Assembly (NCBI GenBank): GCA_000435635.1
Contig: FR882132.1
Coordinates: forward strand, 1 to 7,237
Reading direction: 5' to 3'
DNA: 7,237 bases
DNA from: Prevotella sp. CAG:1320
Lineage (GTDB): Bacteria; Bacteroidota; Bacteroidia; Bacteroidales; Bacteroidaceae
Of the stretch, positions 5,645 through 7,237 are shown piece after piece. Numbering within the stretch: the first letter of the stretch is position 1; each line of letters opens with the position of its first letter. Below the pieces are notes generated by a model. That model made no database searches and was not told where the DNA came from. It worked only from the letters and a program-made list of their open reading frames with translations. The translations under genes were made by a program, and so were the position numbers.

Positions 5645-7228
5645 ATGGAACAAGAATTTGAACTCATTGCCAAAACTTTCATGGGCCTAGAGCCCGTATT
5701 GGCCAAAGAGCTCACCCAACTGGGTGCCAACAACGTACAAATAGGCCGCCGAATGGTATCCTTCACAGGAGACAAGGAAATGATGTATCGCGCTAATTTC
5801 CAATTGCGCACCGCTATCCGTATCCTTAAACCCATTTGCCACTTTAAAGCTCGTTCCGCTGAAGACGTTTACGATAAGGTACAAGCCGTGGAGTGGGACA
5901 AGATTCTCAGTGAGAAAAACACTTTCTCGGTTGATTCCGTGGTTTACTCAGAGGAATTCCGCAATTCCCGCTTTGTCACCTACAAAGTGAAAGATGCCAT
6001 CGTTGATTGGTTTCGTGAGAAAACTGGCGTGCGCCCGAATATTAGCGTAAGCAATCCCGACATCCGTCTCAACATCCATATTGCCGAAGATAAAGCCACG
6101 TTGAGCCTTGACTCCAGTGGCGAAAGTCTGCATCGCCGTGGTTATAGACAAGAATCTGTATCCGCTCCACTCAACGAGGTTTTGGCAGCAGGCATGATAC
6201 TCATGACAGGCTGGTCTGGGGAGACGGACTTCATTGACCCGATGTGCGGCTCAGGCACATTGCCTATAGAAGCCGCGCTCATCGCTCGTAATATCTCGCC
6301 AGGCGTATTCAGGAAGGAATTCGCTTTTGAAAAATGGAATGACTTCGACAAAGATCTCCTGGACCGCATCTATAATGACGACTCCTTGGAGAAAGAGTTT
6401 AACCATCACGTATATGGCTACGATGTAGACATGAAGTCCGTGAACACAGCCCTCTTCAACGTGCGTGCGGCAGGACTCACCCAAGACATCACGATAGAGC
6501 AACAAGACTTCAAGGACTTCAAGAAGCCTGAGAACAAAAGTATCATTGTCATGAATCCTCCCTATGGTGAGCGTATTTCCACACCCAACTTGTTAGGTAC
6601 ATATAAGATGATAGGTGAGCGATTAAAACATGAATTCAGCGGTAATGACGCATGGATACTGAGCTATCGCGAAGAGTGCTTCGAACAAATTGGATTGAAA
6701 CCTTCCATCAAGATACCTTTATATAATGGTAGCCTGGAATGCGAATTCCGAAAATACGCTTTGTTTGATGGACGCATGAGGGATTTCCGCGCAGAAGGTG
6801 GCATCGTGAAAACCGAGGAAGAAAAGGAAGAGATGGCTCAAAAGCATCGCTTCAAGAAAAACCGCGAATTCAAGCGCAGAATAGAAGAAAACGAGGAAAA
6901 CGAGAACGCGGATATTCGCTCGTTTACTTTCCACAAACACGAATTGGATCGCCCCAAGAGAAAAGACTGGAATGACTCTAGGAAAAGAGAGTGGAACACC
7001 CGTGACCACGACTCAAAAGACAAGGAATGGACACGTGACCGCACTTGGAACCGCTTTGGCAGAAACGAGGACAGAGATGCCAGGAGAAAGGACTATGGCA
7101 CACGTGGTCGGGAAGGATACGGCAACAGGGGATATGACCGCCGGAGATATGACAAACAAGACAAACAAGACAAACGAGGAAACTACGCAAGCAAATATAA
7201 AAATCGCTATGATGATGAAGCAGAATAA
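5645..7228 (+). CDS. rlmL: THUMP-domain class I SAM-dependent rRNA methyltransferase, RlmL type
   Basis: Residues about 45-155 form the THUMP RNA-binding region. They lead into the family signature SLDSSGESLHRRGYR (154-168) and a Rossmann methyltransferase domain with FIDPMCGSGTLPIEAA (196-211, SAM-binding motif I), GYDVD (258-262) and the catalytic NPPY (304-307). NPPY marks methylation of an exocyclic amino nitrogen. Closest known relatives are the N-terminal RlmL half of E. coli RlmKL, which makes m2G2445 in 23S rRNA, and the shorter Bacillus YpsC. The RlmK half is absent, so m7G2069 formation is not expected here. After about residue 390 the chain continues as a roughly 135-residue tail rich in Arg, Lys, Asp, Glu and Asn, with Gly-Arg-Tyr patches near the end. 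It is predicted to be disordered and may bind RNA. The gene follows cysE by 17 bases with no promoter seen between, so co-transcription is likely. The exact target guanosine is inferred. Confidence 0.9.
   Translation: MEQEFELIAKTFMGLEPVLAKELTQLGANNVQIGRRMVSFTGDKEMMYRANFQLRTAIRILKPICHFKARSAEDVYDKVQAVEWDKILSEKNTFSVDSVVYSEEFRNSRFVTYKVKDAIVDWFREKTGVRPNISVSNPDIRLNIHIAEDKATLSLDSSGESLHRRGYRQESVSAPLNEVLAAGMILMTGWSGETDFIDPMCGSGTLPIEAALIARNISPGVFRKEFAFEKWNDFDKDLLDRIYNDDSLEKEFNHHVYGYDVDMKSVNTALFNVRAAGLTQDITIEQQDFKDFKKPENKSIIVMNPPYGERISTPNLLGTYKMIGERLKHEFSGNDAWILSYREECFEQIGLKPSIKIPLYNGSLECEFRKYALFDGRMRDFRAEGGIVKTEEEKEEMAQKHRFKKNREFKRRIEENEENENADIRSFTFHKHELDRPKRKDWNDSRKREWNTRDHDSKDKEWTRDRTWNRFGRNEDRDARRKDYGTRGREGYGNRGYDRRRYDKQDKQDKRGNYASKYKNRYDDEAE
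7151..7177 (+). repeat. Three tandem 9-bp units in the methyltransferase tail
   Basis: GACAAACAA is repeated at 7151-7159 and 7160-7168, and a third copy at 7169-7177 differs by one base (GACAAACGA). The units encode DKQ-DKQ-DKR. Being a multiple of three, gain or loss of a unit would keep the frame, so the tail length may vary between strains. Confidence 0.85.
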
Positions 7229-7237
7229 ACTTTCCCT

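Noticed and set aside
1..7237. CRISPR array, tRNA or rRNA gene, insertion sequence, phage or defence genes
   Set aside because: No regularly spaced repeats, cloverleaf-like sequence, transposase motif or phage protein was found on either strand.

Overview
The window looks like chromosomal DNA of a Bacteroidales bacterium, most likely Prevotella or a close relative. This rests on protein family content, on two promoters of the Bacteroidetes type (TTTG/TTG, about 19-20 bp, TAnnTTTG-like) and on weak or absent Shine-Dalgarno sites. The genus is an inference from style and is not proven.

Layout: positions 1-409 hold no convincing gene. This stretch contains a 12-bp-arm inverted repeat (223-273), a second, shorter hairpin (299-331), a pair of 8-bp direct repeats, and a promoter leading into the first gene. 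Positions 410-4657 encode one very large 1415-residue protein of the 2-hydroxyacyl-CoA dehydratase activase family. Positions 4713-5627 encode a serine O-acetyltransferase (CysE), and 5645-7228 encode a THUMP-domain rRNA methyltransferase of the RlmL type with a long charged disordered tail. All three genes are on the + strand and complete.

Transcription: the first gene has its own promoter-like element at 356-386. A second promoter-like element starts inside the last codons of the first gene (4647-4677) and should drive cysE. The methyltransferase follows cysE after only 17 bases and is probably co-transcribed with it. The pairing of cysteine biosynthesis with rRNA methylation looks like operon neighbourhood rather than a shared pathway.

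The most interesting object is the giant protein. By eye it holds two activase-type ATPase domains in tandem, each with the two cysteines that bind the bridging [4Fe-4S] cluster in the classical homodimeric activator. A cysteine-rich linker follows, then two mutually similar dehydratase-subunit-like halves, each with a matching set of three cysteines. In other words, a two-component ATP-driven electron-transfer system (activator dimer plus dehydratase heterodimer) appears to be folded into one chain. The family is already known from anaerobes, but its substrate is not established as far as I know. No partner gene for acyl-CoA metabolism is visible here.
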